Source: Fulvia fulva (lineage: Eukaryota; Ascomycota; Dothideomycetes; Mycosphaerellales; Mycosphaerellaceae). From it: a DNA stretch of 64,000 nt. The stretch spans positions 3,348,001-3,412,000 of the forward strand of contig NC_063019.1 of NCBI RefSeq assembly GCF_020509005.1, read 5' to 3'. Positions 22,574 through 32,821 of the stretch are shown piece after piece. Position numbers and translations under genes: made by a program. The stretch's first letter is position 1; each line of letters begins with the position of its first letter. The notes under the pieces were generated by a model, which had not been told where the DNA came from, did no database searches, and was given only the letters and a program-made list of their open reading frames with translations.

Positions 22574-23272
22574 GTCGCGTGTTGAATAAATCTAGGCTGT
22601 TATGCCATGCTGGATGAAGTTCGTGTCAGAGAAATCGCGTTGTTGACGTGTAATGTCCCTGCAACAGACCCCATTTTCGAGCTTACCAGAAGCGGCACTG
22701 AGCAGGGTCTGAGTCTTGCGCAGCGGATGGCTTCGATGTTTCACCTTCGGAAGGAAGAAATGTATACCAAACGTGCCAAAGAGACGATCTGCCGGCTGAC
22801 ACAGGCAGATTCATCAACTATCAATCAACATTAACGAACTCTGGGTACCATATTCTCATTATGCGGCACACTGCACTGGATCATGTCGAGGTAAGAGACT
22901 GTGTACTGAGCTTCTACGAGTGAGATATGTGCATTCGGAGAGCGAAGAGGCTGTTGCGGCAGAGCATCACAGAGGCTGGAGCAGAAAGCATGAGCAACGA
23001 CCGTGACTTGCAAGAAAAGATACCATCACAGGCGGACGCCTCATCTATCGCAGCATGACAGCGTTCTTCGTCTTCTTGACAGCCTCGACATGACTTGCCT
23101 CTCGTGCTGGACAAGACCTGAACAGCCGACATGTCTGTCGTCGAGGGTGAGCCCGGAAGTCGCCCCCGAAATAGAAGTAGCACCCTGGCCGTGACCAGCA
23201 CCCCAGCACTTGGTGAACAAGTCGTTTGTCCTCCGAGAGCGATGTTCTTGATGGGAACAGACCCGCACTGGA
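22574..23272. promoter_or_regulatory. Divergent intergenic region between Zn2Cys6 regulator and hydrolase
   Basis: About 700 bp separates the two start codons, which point away from each other, so promoters for both genes must lie here. A few ORFs overlap but none has recognisable features. No regulator binding site (CGG triplet pair) was assigned with confidence. Confidence 0.4.
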
Positions 23273-24325
23273 ATGTCAGCTCCCGTCGCCTGGCAGCCCA
23301 TCCACCTAGGACTTCGCCAACTACTCGACCCAGAATATGTAGCATATCACGAGCGATATCTGCAATTTGTCCGGCCGGATGAAACGAAACTTTGGGATGG
23401 TTCGGCCCGAAGAGTTCCTTCCTTCGCCATCCATGGATCGATACCGGTCAGCGTGGGAAGTGTCCGAGACATCCACCTGCCGCATTGTCAGCTCCGAGTC
23501 TTCGTTCCCGTTCCTCAAACAGTAGAGGTGAGACATCCAGCGCTGCTGTGGTTTCACGGCGGCGGGTGGATAGCTGGTGGGCTGGACAGCGAGAATGACT
23601 TCTGTGCATACGTCTGCCAGACTGCACAGTGCGTGGTGGTTACAGTCGCATATCGTCTAGCTCCAGAACACCCGTACCCAGCGGCAGCAGAAGATGCAGT
23701 CGAAGCTCTGACGTGGCTGATCAAGGAAGCCACTAAACCCGCAGCCTTCAACATCGACATCGACCGTATCGCCATCGGCGGCCATGGTGCAGGAGGCAAT
23801 CTGGCAGCGATCCTGATCATGGAAGCGGCTTGTCTGTATCCATCTTTCAAACCTCGATTTCAGCTTCTCATATTGCCCATCATCGATGATCAAGCCATTC
23901 CAGGCAACGGCTGGATCAACATCCACTCTCCATGGTCAACTCCATCTCGAGCTCTCTGGCAACGAAGCATGTACCTTCCTCGAGGCGTTGGCAGAGAATC
24001 TGCACGAGAGGACTGGCAGACTTCACCCAATCTGGCGCCGAAGAAGCTACTGGCAAAGAATCCTGCGACCTGGATCGCAGTGGCGGAGTATGATCTATTC
24101 GCGACTGAGGCGCTGAGCTATGCCCATCAGCTCCGACAGACCAATATCCAAGCTGATGTGAAGATCTATGAGGGCAGTACGCATCTTCTGCTGGACCTCC
24201 ATGGTGTCTTGTCCAAAGGCCGACAGATGATGTGGGATGCGGCGTATGTGCTCAATAGAGCACTGCGACCTCAGCACTATGCTCTTTGGCCATCTCCCCA
24301 GGGATCAAATGGATCGACATCATGA
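23273..24325 (+). CDS. Alpha/beta hydrolase (HSL/AB_hydrolase_3 type) lacking the serine nucleophile
   Basis: An intronless 350-residue protein of the hormone-sensitive-lipase-like esterase family. The oxyanion motif HGGG is at residues 95-98 and the family block YRLAPEHPYPAA at 127-138. The candidate acid Asp274 lies in AEYDLF and the His304 in GSTHLL. At the nucleophile elbow, where esterases read G-D/H-S-A-G-G-N, this protein reads GGHGAGGN. Position 172 is Gly (codon GGT) in place of the catalytic Ser, so ordinary esterase activity is not expected. It may act as a binding or receptor-like protein, as with plant GID1, which also lost a triad residue; that comparison is an analogy only. It is divergent from the Zn2Cys6 gene and tandem with the MFS gene 228 bp downstream. 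Confidence 0.85.
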   Translation: MSAPVAWQPIHLGLRQLLDPEYVAYHERYLQFVRPDETKLWDGSARRVPSFAIHGSIPVSVGSVRDIHLPHCQLRVFVPVPQTVEVRHPALLWFHGGGWIAGGLDSENDFCAYVCQTAQCVVVTVAYRLAPEHPYPAAAEDAVEALTWLIKEATKPAAFNIDIDRIAIGGHGAGGNLAAILIMEAACLYPSFKPRFQLLILPIIDDQAIPGNGWINIHSPWSTPSRALWQRSMYLPRGVGRESAREDWQTSPNLAPKKLLAKNPATWIAVAEYDLFATEALSYAHQLRQTNIQADVKIYEGSTHLLLDLHGVLSKGRQMMWDAAYVLNRALRPQHYALWPSPQGSNGSTS

Positions 24326-24552
24326 GATGATGAAAAGAAGCTATCTCGATGGCACTGTTGATGTCTGCTTCCAGGAAGAAGTGTGGTCGCCTCCCACAAA
24401 CCATCTGCGGCAGAGCGGCACGGAAAACGATGTTAAGCTTTCACTAAGGATGTACCTCGTGGCGAGGAGTACCTCGGGATGCTACTACACCACTGACACT
24501 TCGTCAAGTCGTCCCAGGATAGGTGCCATGCTCATGTTGAAGTCAACTTGCA

Positions 24553-26124
24553 ATGTCTGATGCTGCCGAAGAGGCCAGCAAAGACAGCATCTCCCTAGCA
24601 GATCGCCATGTCACATCACCATCCCATCAAGACCCATCGCAGGAGACGCCCAACTATGATATCATCGCCTTCGAAGAGGGCGATAAATACAATCCCTACA
24701 ACTGGAGCAACGTCAGTCAAACTCCTCACGCAATCCAAATCAATCTCACAAACTGACCCCAACCCCAGTCCAAAAAGCTCAGCATCATAGCCCTAGGCTC
24801 CTTCGTGGTCCTCAATACCACCTTCGCCAGCTCCCTCCCCAGCGGCGGCCGGCAACAACTGCAGCAACACTTCCACATCACAATCGAAGAACAACTCGTC
24901 CTCCCCAACTCCGTCTATCTCATCGGATACGTCCTGGGTCCCTTCCTCTTCGCCCCACTCAGCGAGAACTATGGCCGTCGATACATTGTTGTCGGTACCT
25001 TCATCTGCTATGCTATCTTCATGATGGCAACGGCCCTTTCGCCGAATTGGGCAGCGTTCAACGTATTCCGATTGATGACGGGCATATTTGGATCGACGCC
25101 GATCAGTGTGACGGGTGGATTGTTCTCAGATGTGCTTGGAAGTCCGCTCTGGAGAGGAAGAAGCGTGGCGTGGTTCATGGCCGTTGCAGCGTTTGGACCG
25201 AATACGGCGCCTATTGCTGCGGGTTACCTGTCGGGGTACGGATGGGAACGGCCGTTCTGCTTCGCCCTGATTCTAGCTGGCATCACCATCGTGCCCCTAC
25301 TATTCTTACCCGAAACATTCGGACCTGCAATCCTAATGACGAAAGCGAAGAAGCTGCGAAAGCAGAACCCAGGCAAGGAGATCTATGCCCCTCTGGAACT
25401 CAAAGAGACAGGCCTCAAGCAACTCATCATAACAACCCTCGGACGACCCTTACGCATGCTACTCACAGAACCCATCGTCACCGCCTGTTGCCTCTGGCTC
25501 TCCATCATCTACGCCATCAATTTCATGTTCTTCCAAGCTTTCGCACAGATCTTCCCGCCTATCTACGGCTTCTCGCCTGGTCAGACGGGTCTTGCATTTC
25601 TCGGCATATCAGTTGGATGCTTGCTGTCGTTACCACTCTGCTTCTGGTGGGATCACATTCTACGAAAAGCTAAAGCCAGCAACAAACCCTGGTCATCCAG
25701 GGAGGAGTATCAAAGACTTCCCCTCGCCATCATAGGAGGTCCGCTCTTCACGATTAGTATGTTCTGGATAGGCTGGAGCGCGAGATCAAGCGTGCACTGG
25801 GTTGTGCCGATACTTGGTGGGATTCCGCTGGGATCAGGCTTCGTGCTCATCTTCGTGGCTCTCGCAAACTATCTCGTGGACTCTTACAAAATCTATTCTG
25901 CAAGTGCCCTGGGTGCCACCAGTATCGCTCGGAGTACATTCGGCGTGGTGTTACCTTTTGCCACAAAGTCCATGTACGACACATTGGGTGTACCTTGGGC
26001 TTGCAGCTTGCTTGGCTTCTTCAGTCTGGCTATGTGTCTCATACCTTTCGTGTTCATTCGCTACGGGCCTAGGTTGAGAGACAGCAGTCCAATGTGCCAA
26101 GAGCTTGCGAGGATGCACAAATGA
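24553..26124 (+). CDS. MFS drug/polyamine-type transporter (DHA1-like)
   Basis: A proton-driven membrane exporter of the major facilitator superfamily. There are two exons, 24553-24711 and 24769-26124, with a 57-nt intron (GTCAGT...CCCAG), giving 504 residues. An N-terminal cytosolic stretch (DKYNPYNWSN, a common DHA1 prelude) leads into about twelve membrane segments. The loop between segments 2 and 3 reads FAPLSENYGRRYIV, the MFS signature GxxxDRxGRR-like motif, and a PETFGP-type motif sits in the central loop. The substrate cannot be told from sequence. It is in tandem with the hydrolase, so co-regulation by the divergent Zn2Cys6 regulator is plausible. Confidence 0.88.
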
Positions 26125-26217
26125 AGAGACAATTCAAAAGGGGTTAAGCTCTTCTGAGCACCGCGAAGTAGCACAGCGGGTATGATGCAGATCTTGACCG
26201 CTCAGCTATCGCGGCAT

Positions 26218-27930
26218 CTATACTCTCAGACGGAAGCCTGCACTCACACGCCTTGCCCGTTCTTGCGATTGTCGCCTTCTGCCCGCGAAGAAAGTGACCA
26301 AAGCCAGCGCCAAGACGAAGACAAACAGCAAGATCGCCCAAACGAAATTTGCTCCAGTCACATGGTAGAAGCTTGGCCAGAAACTCCAGAAGACCGCCCA
26401 TGCCGCATACACCAGGGCAATAATATTGATTGTCAGTCCAGCACGGCCTAGTGACCACTTCGCAGCCGGTAGCTGGACATGGTTCAAGCGCTGCATGATC
26501 AGGCATATGAGTGAGGTCATGTAGGTGGCCATGAGACACACAATACACAGGCTGACCATGGTGCGCAAAGCAGTCTGGCTGAAGAGCGTTAGGACCGTGA
26601 TCACTGTTGTGAAGAATGTCGTGGAGAGGATAGCATTGAGTGGGACTTTGAGCTTCTGATGGACACGAGAAAGCATGCTGGAGTAGAAGAGTCCTTTATC
26701 CCGGCTGTGAAGATGTCAGCAGTGCCCAGTACAGGACTATGATCTGAAGACATACCCGAAAGCGTAAAGCTGTCGCGACGTCGAAACCATTGTGGAGGTT
26801 GCCACCATGATCAGCAGGCAAAGGATGACGACCGAGAAGCCAGTTGTGGCCGCCACGTTCTTGAAAGCATTGCTCAAGACCGAGACGAAAGGCGGTACTG
26901 TCCCGCGCAGGATCTCCTCCACGTCGCCAACGTTGAAAACATAAGTGACCAGCATGATCAATGTAATGGGAACATTGATCAAAAAGCTTCGAAGCATCGT
27001 CTGCGGCACAAGCAATTCTGGGTTATCGATCTCCTCAGCAATGTATGTCACCGCGTCCGATCCAAGGACAACGAACATTGCACTGGATTGTCCGACCAGT
27101 GTTGATAGCCCGACATTTGGCCAGTCGCCTTTGTGGTCCTGGAAATTGAGAAAGACGGCCCGAGCGCTCTTCTTCGGCACCAAGATCCAGAGCGAGACCA
27201 CAATCGGAACCAGCGCAAAGACGTGACACAGGGCGAAGAACCCTTCAGCAATTGAGATGTGGCCTGCGGCGAAGGCGTTGAATGCGGATACAAAGATGGC
27301 CGTGGCTATAGTTAAGAGTCCGCGCTGCCAGAATGTGCCATGGAAGTCGTCGTGGTTGAGCTCCGCCATGGCCAAGATCAGTCCGGCGATGACATAGCAG
27401 AGCGCACTGAATCTCGCCTGCCAGCCGATCGAGCACAGCCATCCAGCGCAGTAGGACAAGATCTCTTTGTACCGGCGTGGAGCGAAGGCGTGGACCCAGT
27501 TGTATTGACCGCCGGCGGCGGGCACCATCGAGGACATCTCAGCAAGAGATAGAATGATGAAAAGCTGGCCGATGTAGCATATGATCATGGACCAGAACAG
27601 GCCAGGAAGACCACCGTTCTGCAGTGCTGCTGTGTTCAGAGTCAGGAACACTTCCTAGGTGCCCATGACGAGCGTCGTGAAACCGATTGTGCTGAGGTAG
27701 CGGAAGTCATGTTGGATTTCCTGCTTTCTTCCCGTCGGTGCCCTCGAAGAGTTGATATTGTCCCTCGATCCTCCGCCGAATGTTTGGCGGCGCTTGGAGA
27801 GCTGGAATTCGTAGTCGGAAGTGCGCGCTGTTTCGTCGACGAAGGGTGTCGAAGGTAGGTTGTACTCCAATTGCTTCTCCGGATCTGCGTGGCCAAAGTG
27901 AGGGATGAGATCCGGAGTTGTCGACGGCAT
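26218..27930 (-). pseudogene. APC-family amino acid/GABA/choline permease with in-frame TAG at a conserved Trp
   Basis: Two exons (27930-26756, 26704-26218; 51-nt intron GTATGT...CACAG) give a 553-codon frame with about twelve membrane segments. Blocks include FRYLSTIGFTTLVMGT, a PAAGGQYNWVHAFAPRR segment typical of GABA/choline permeases, and SRQLYAFG before the intron. Codon 92 (27657-27655) is TAG where the family has Trp followed by Glu (GT-W-E). No GT-AG intron of normal size can remove it. The change needed is TGG to TAG, a CpA-to-TpA type transition on the plus strand. Everything downstream is open and conserved. It is either a recent nonsense allele, an edited or read-through codon, or an assembly error. 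It converges with the MFS gene. Confidence 0.8.
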
Positions 27931-28275
27931 TGCAGGTAAGGATAGGGGAAGTTGATGTGTGTAGTGGTGGTGGAAGCGTCGAAGATGGAATACACATGTA
28001 TGTTACATGTATTTGTTGTCGTCGGTGATCGCAACTGCTGGGAGTAGCTCCTGCTCCTGCCCTTATCCTCACGTGGCAAGCACGCGGCTGCCTGAGACGG
28101 ACCCGCTCGGCACGAACGACCATCAACTTGCCGACTTCAGCAAGACCTCAACAACTCGAATCTTCTACACTGGCGACATGTACCTGCAATGACACGACTT
28201 CACCAGGAGCGTCCCTGGTCAGCGGCGTATTCCTAGCCCCATCGACACCGCTGGCCATGCCGCCGGTCTGTCCCG

Positions 28276-30091
28276 ATGCCTGACATCTTCTACCTTCCCG
28301 GAGGCTCGACTTATATCGCCATCACCGCCCTGATAGCTATCCTGTGGACAACTCTGGTATTCCTGGTACGCGTCTTCCTCCGTCAGCGTGTCAACGGACC
28401 GTTTGGCTGGGACGATGCGGCTTGTGGCGCCGCGACATTCCTGGGACTTGTACATTCCGCATTGGTTCTAGGAGCAGCACACTATAGCTTAGGATGGCCA
28501 CTCGAGACCGTGACAGCTCAGGACTTCAATAAATGCCTCATTTTGATGTACGCCTACAGCTTGATATACATCCTGGCACTTGCCTTCACCATGATCTCGG
28601 TGGCACTTCTGATGCAACGCATCACCATGGACAAGAAAGTCATCAGGTGCACCCACGGCCTCATAGCAGCGACCGTACTCTAGGCGATAGCTTGCATCGC
28701 TGTCTTGGCCTTTAGGTGCAAGCTTCCGACGCCGTGGCGCACTAATCAGACGGACCAGTGTTGGAGTGCCTGGCGCGTCTGGCTCGGAAGTACGATCGTC
28801 AATGGTCTGATTGAGTTGTGCCTCCTGAAAGTGGCCATATTCCTGGTTTGGAACGTGAGCATGCCCAGAAAGGCCAAGATCAAGGTGCTGATCGCGTTCG
28901 CGGTCAGATTATTGTGAGTGGACGAAGATCTTCTTCTCAAGACTTGACACTGACCTTCCATATAGTGTACTTCCACCAACCTTTGCACGACTGAGGGACA
29001 TCTATATTGCTATAAATGGGAACGACTACACTTACGACCGCGTCGATGCCACCGTCATGTCATCAATCACTCTGCATATCGGCATCATACTTGCCACAAT
29101 CCCTTGCGCGAAGCCGTTCTTTTCTGTCATCGAGGCGGGAATCTACAGGTCACCGCTCGACGCAAATGTGAGGAGTCCCCATTCGAACAGCCGAGTGAGC
29201 ATCCACCACAGCAGCTAGCCGAACGATCGATGGAGGCGGCCGCACCCCAGCGAATACCCCAGAAAGGACTCCAAGAGGACCATCACGGCCAGCATGGCTC
29301 GCACGAATACGAGCACCACCGCCAGCACCAGTGAGCAGACCCATCACTTGGAACCATCGCGAGACATGGGCCAAACCCTTCAAAAGGCGACCAGACCAGT
29401 TGGAACCCAACCCAGCATTGAAAAGGCAACACTCCAAAATGAACCCCCTGGGCTGGAGCCGTCGAGTCACTTTCGCACACAAACCTTCGATCTCCACAGA
29501 AATTCCACTTCGAACATGGGCATCCAAACAGAATCATCAAGCAGATCATCCCAACGCACGAGTGTCCGTGCCCGTCGCCCACCATCCAGCAAACACACAT
29601 CCCTATCACGACTCTCTCGCGCCGCACTTGCGACACGCCTCAGATCCGGCAACTCATCAACCTACACCGACGCCCCCGAAACACCCTCATCCTCCTCCTA
29701 CCGCCGACGCGAGAGCTCCACAGACTTCTGGCTAGCTTTATCCAACGAAGACGGCCAGACCGTCACGACAGTCCGCCACGATCCTGCCGACGCCGAGGCA
29801 CGAGCTCAGAGGCGAAAGTTGGAGAGGCCTGATGTGCTGCAGCAAACGCACTCGTTTCGGATTACGCCAGAGTCGGAAAGGGAAGAGGAAGATTCCATGA
29901 CGGTGGCGGATCAGGCGAGGAAGAGGAGGGAGGAGGCTGAGGATCTGCGAAGGAGGGGAAAGTTTGGGATTGAGCAGACGCAGAGCTTTCATGTTAGTTA
30001 TGATGCTATGCCGGCGAATCGGGGGTGTTGTGGGACGCATGTGGGTAGTGATGGGAGTAGGGATAGGGCGAGGATTGAGATGGTTGAGTAG
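28276..30091 (+). pseudogene. Fungal rhodopsin-like (PTH11/SAT5-type) integral membrane protein with in-frame TAG at a conserved Trp
   Basis: A seven-helix membrane protein of the fungal rhodopsin-domain family (DUF-type, PTH11-related), with a long cytosolic C-terminal tail. Exons are 28276-28913, 28966-29167 and 29219-30091. The introns are GTGAGT...ATAG (52 nt) and a likely GTGAGG...CTAG (51 nt, in phase). Hallmarks are GPFGWDDAAC near residue 50, an ATIPCAKPFF block at the last helix and an FRC-type extracellular Cys. Codon 136 (28681-28683) is TAG where relatives have Trp before the fifth helix (VL-W-AIACIAVLAFRC). No suitable splice donor lies upstream. The tail ends with two QTxSFxxxxx repeats. 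Members can act as surface sensors, but the ligand is unknown. Confidence 0.72.
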
Positions 30092-30721
30092 ATTGTATGT
30101 AAGCTGGCGTATCCTAGTGGTGCAGTGTAAGTCAACATTCCCCTTCAGTTCCGGTATTGATGCGATGGTGACAGTCTAATCATCCATCAGAGCTGTGTTG
30201 AACTCACACGCTGAAGCACGCAGGACGTAAGGTGGCTCCTCATCGACTACCGCGGTTCTGAAGACCTTTCGCCGACTTTACGAGAATGGATGGTTGTGAT
30301 CACATGCCAGCCCTACACAAGGTTGATATAACGGTAGCAATTTTCTTCCCTCGACAACTGCCAGTGCTCGAATGGCGCAATGGTGTGACGCTACTCCACC
30401 ATGGACGTTGGCCAGCTCAGTAATCCCTCTACCAAGTGCAATCACAACGATACTTGTGGGAAGCGTGAAAGTGCGCTGGCGGCGATTCGAGTCCTGGTGG
30501 TTGTCGCTTTTTGCATGTTCCAGACTTTAGCAGAACTTTACTTTTCGTCTTTGATTTTCTGAAGCCCTGTTCCTTTACCATATCGGACATGAAAAACAGA
30601 GTCTCTAGCTGCATTTGTTCAACCTCGAAATCGTCTATGAATTCCAAGCAGGGAAGCATTTGTTGTATGTACACTCCACTGCACAATACATTCAACGCCC
30701 CGTCCCACCTCTTCCTCCTTT
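30092..30721. other. Intergenic region between convergent genes
   Basis: This holds the 3' ends of the rhodopsin-like gene and the MoaB/CinA-like gene. Small ORFs at 30429-30786 have no recognisable features. I see nothing else in it. Confidence 0.5.
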
Positions 30722-31936
30722 CTACGAGTCCTTATCACTGCCACCCGTATCATCCTCCCCCTCAACCTCAATCCTATTCCCCTTAACATTCTCCGCCACC
30801 TCCGCGACCAAACTCTCCATAAACTCCCTATCCTTCCCCACCAACGTCACCGTATTCCTACTCTTTCCCCACCTCGGATAACTCCCAACCTTGACACCCT
30901 TCGGCTCCACCTTCGCCGCAAGCTCCGTCAAATACTCTGCCACCTCACTCTCCGCCAACGGCGTGCTGAATAGAATCCTGTGCACCCCCTTGCCTTCTGG
31001 ATCGACCAAACGAGGGAGTAAGGAGGGTTTCAGGCCTGTGAGCATTTTCTCGAAGAGACGGGGGATGCCGGGCAGGATGTGGATGTTGGTGTTGACGACG
31101 GAGATGGGGACCCAGAGGTCGTCGGCGACGAAGAGGACTTGTTGGTCGTCGGGGAGGTCTTTGTTGTAGGGGAGTTGGATCATTCGTAGCTTTGCTCTCT
31201 TTGCGGGACTGTCGACGTCCCAGGAGAAGTTGGGGTTGCGATCGGGTCTGCTGAGCTTCTTCATCTTCTCATATGCCTACAAACAGATGGGTGTTAGCCA
31301 TACTCGAGAACCACGTAGCAGTGTCTGACTATGGTGCACGTGAAGCGCATCGTCCAGCGCATGTCTCGCGCGGTCTACCATAGTCTAAACCACTGCTCGA
31401 TGCCTGACACCCTTCAAACGCTTACCACCTCATGCAGTACTAATGGCAGATCAAATGCCTTAGCAATGGACTGGTACGTTATATCATCATGCGTCGGTCC
31501 AATGCCTCCAGACGTCACAACAAGATCGTAGTTCTTCGACATGCGACGCGTAGCCTCAATGATCTCGCCCTCATCATCGGCAATAACTTCAACACGTTTG
31601 AGGGCGATGCCCAGATTGAAGCAGAATTTCGCGAACCAGGCGCTGTTCCTATCGACGGTCTAGAAGTTGTACCACTGCTTAGCTCTTCAGTTTGCTGAAT
31701 GTCTGTGGTATTGGGGAGGTCTTCGATCATACCTTTCCACCAAGAACTTCATCTCCTATAATGAGGCATCCGGCGGTGTGGATCATCTTCTTGCTGTTGT
31801 CGGCGGCGGCCATGGTGAATCGTGGTGTTGATGATGTCAGGATGGAGGGAGTGTGTGATGAGGCGGCGCCGGAGTGGAGGTAGTTGGGGAGGGGACGAGA
31901 TAGGTGTCTCGAGAGTTGGTTGAGGCGTGAGAACAT
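30722..31936 (-). CDS. MoCF/CinA-type molybdopterin-binding domain protein, possible FAD synthase-like N-domain family
   Basis: Three exons (31936-31733, 31659-31426, 31276-30722) give 330 residues. The introns are GTATGA...TCTAG and GTAAGC...TGTAG. The N-terminus (MFSRLNQLSRHLSRPLPNYLHS) looks like a mitochondrial presequence; an internal Met before AAADNSKK gives a cytosolic alternative. The domain starts AGCLIIGDEVLGGK, then NSAWFAKFC.LGI, DDEGEIIEA and the signature VTSGGIGPTHDDITYQSIAKAF, which is the pterin/nucleotide-binding loop of the MoaB/MogA/CinA fold. The C-terminal about 150 residues match the second half seen in eukaryotic FLAD1-type MPTb domains (LPGIPRLFEKM). The likely role is hydrolysis in flavin or nucleotide metabolism, not molybdenum cofactor synthesis, but this is inference. 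It is divergent from the GMF gene. Confidence 0.8.
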
Positions 31937-32193
31937 TGGAGGTGAAGGTGGTGCTGTGGAGGGTTATCGCATGGCCTGAGATGCCGTGATGGAGGGAGCT
32001 ACAGGGATCTTCGAGACTGATGTCGTCGATCGGGGCGGGCTTTGGTGGGGTTCAGCATCGAGACATCTTGAACCCGGATACTGTACAGCCTCATCATCCC
32101 ACCTCGACATCCACGCAAGGATACGCACTCTTGTATTCGGCAGGTACAGATCAATTGTCCAGTCCCATTCACCCTCCTCGAGAAACATTCACA
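31937..32193. promoter_or_regulatory. Short bidirectional promoter between MoaB/CinA-like gene and GMF gene
   Basis: Only 257 bp lies between the two divergent start codons, so both transcripts must start within it. A pyrimidine-rich stretch precedes the GMF start, common for highly expressed fungal genes. Confidence 0.45.
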
Positions 32194-32821
32194 ATGGTAT
32201 ACCCTCCCCCTCTCACATCACAACTCCCACTCACCCTCTCCAGTCATCCGAATCACGCCTCTACACCTTCTCAACCGAGACAAAAGAGAAGCTAAGAAAG
32301 TTCCGTCTTGGAACCTCTCGCGCAAAGGATCCTCAAGCAGTCATATGTGAGTTGCGGTTCACCATTCGGCCCCGCCAGCAGCCACTCTGACGTTGTATAG
32401 AAGACCTGATCGACAAGAAGAACATGGAAATCAAGCCCGAAGACAACCAAGTCTACACCAACATCCAAGAACTCGCCGATGAGCTCCCCGATAACACGCC
32501 TCGCTACATCCTGCTATCATATCCCTTGACTATGCCATCTGGGAGGTAAGAATGGCTGGCACATCTCAGCTACCAGAACCCATAGCCTGTCGCAAGGCAG
32601 AAGGAATGGAAGCAGTCACTGACATCTTTGCGCAATCTAGGCTCTCAGTCCCCTACGTAATGATCAACTACCTCCCCTCCACCAGCAACTCCGAGAACCG
32701 CATGCTCTACGCCGGAGCGAAAGAGTTGATGAAGAACACCGCCGAGGCGGGACGGATAATTGAGATTGATAATGCGGAGGATCTGGAGGGGATTGAGGAG
32801 ATTTTGAAGGGGGAGGATTAA
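32194..32821 (+). CDS. AIM7: Glia maturation factor-type ADF/cofilin-family protein (Arp2/3 regulator)
   Basis: A small actin-branch regulator. GMF binds the Arp2/3 complex, inhibits nucleation and promotes debranching in cortical patches. Four exons (32194-32196, 32244-32346, 32404-32545, 32641-32821) give 142 residues, the normal length. The first coding exon is only the ATG, followed by a 47-nt intron. The next exon reads SSESRLYTFSTETKEKLRKF, the conserved GMF N-terminus. The second intron uses an AAG acceptor, because the TAG three bases earlier would create a stop. The later blocks GRLSVPYVMINYLP and RMLYAGAKELMKNTAE are diagnostic for GMF versus cofilin. The symbol follows budding yeast Aim7 (fission yeast Gmf1). 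Confidence 0.92.

Noticed and set aside
29168..29218. A second in-frame TAG (29216-29218) in the rhodopsin-like gene
   Set aside because: It is better explained as the acceptor of a 51-nt in-phase intron starting GTGAGG at 29168, so it was not counted as a nonsense codon.
29331..29735. Alternative frame ORF in the rhodopsin-like C-terminal tail
   Set aside because: The frame ending at 30091 joins in phase with the membrane domain and has the repeated QTxSF motifs, so it is preferred.
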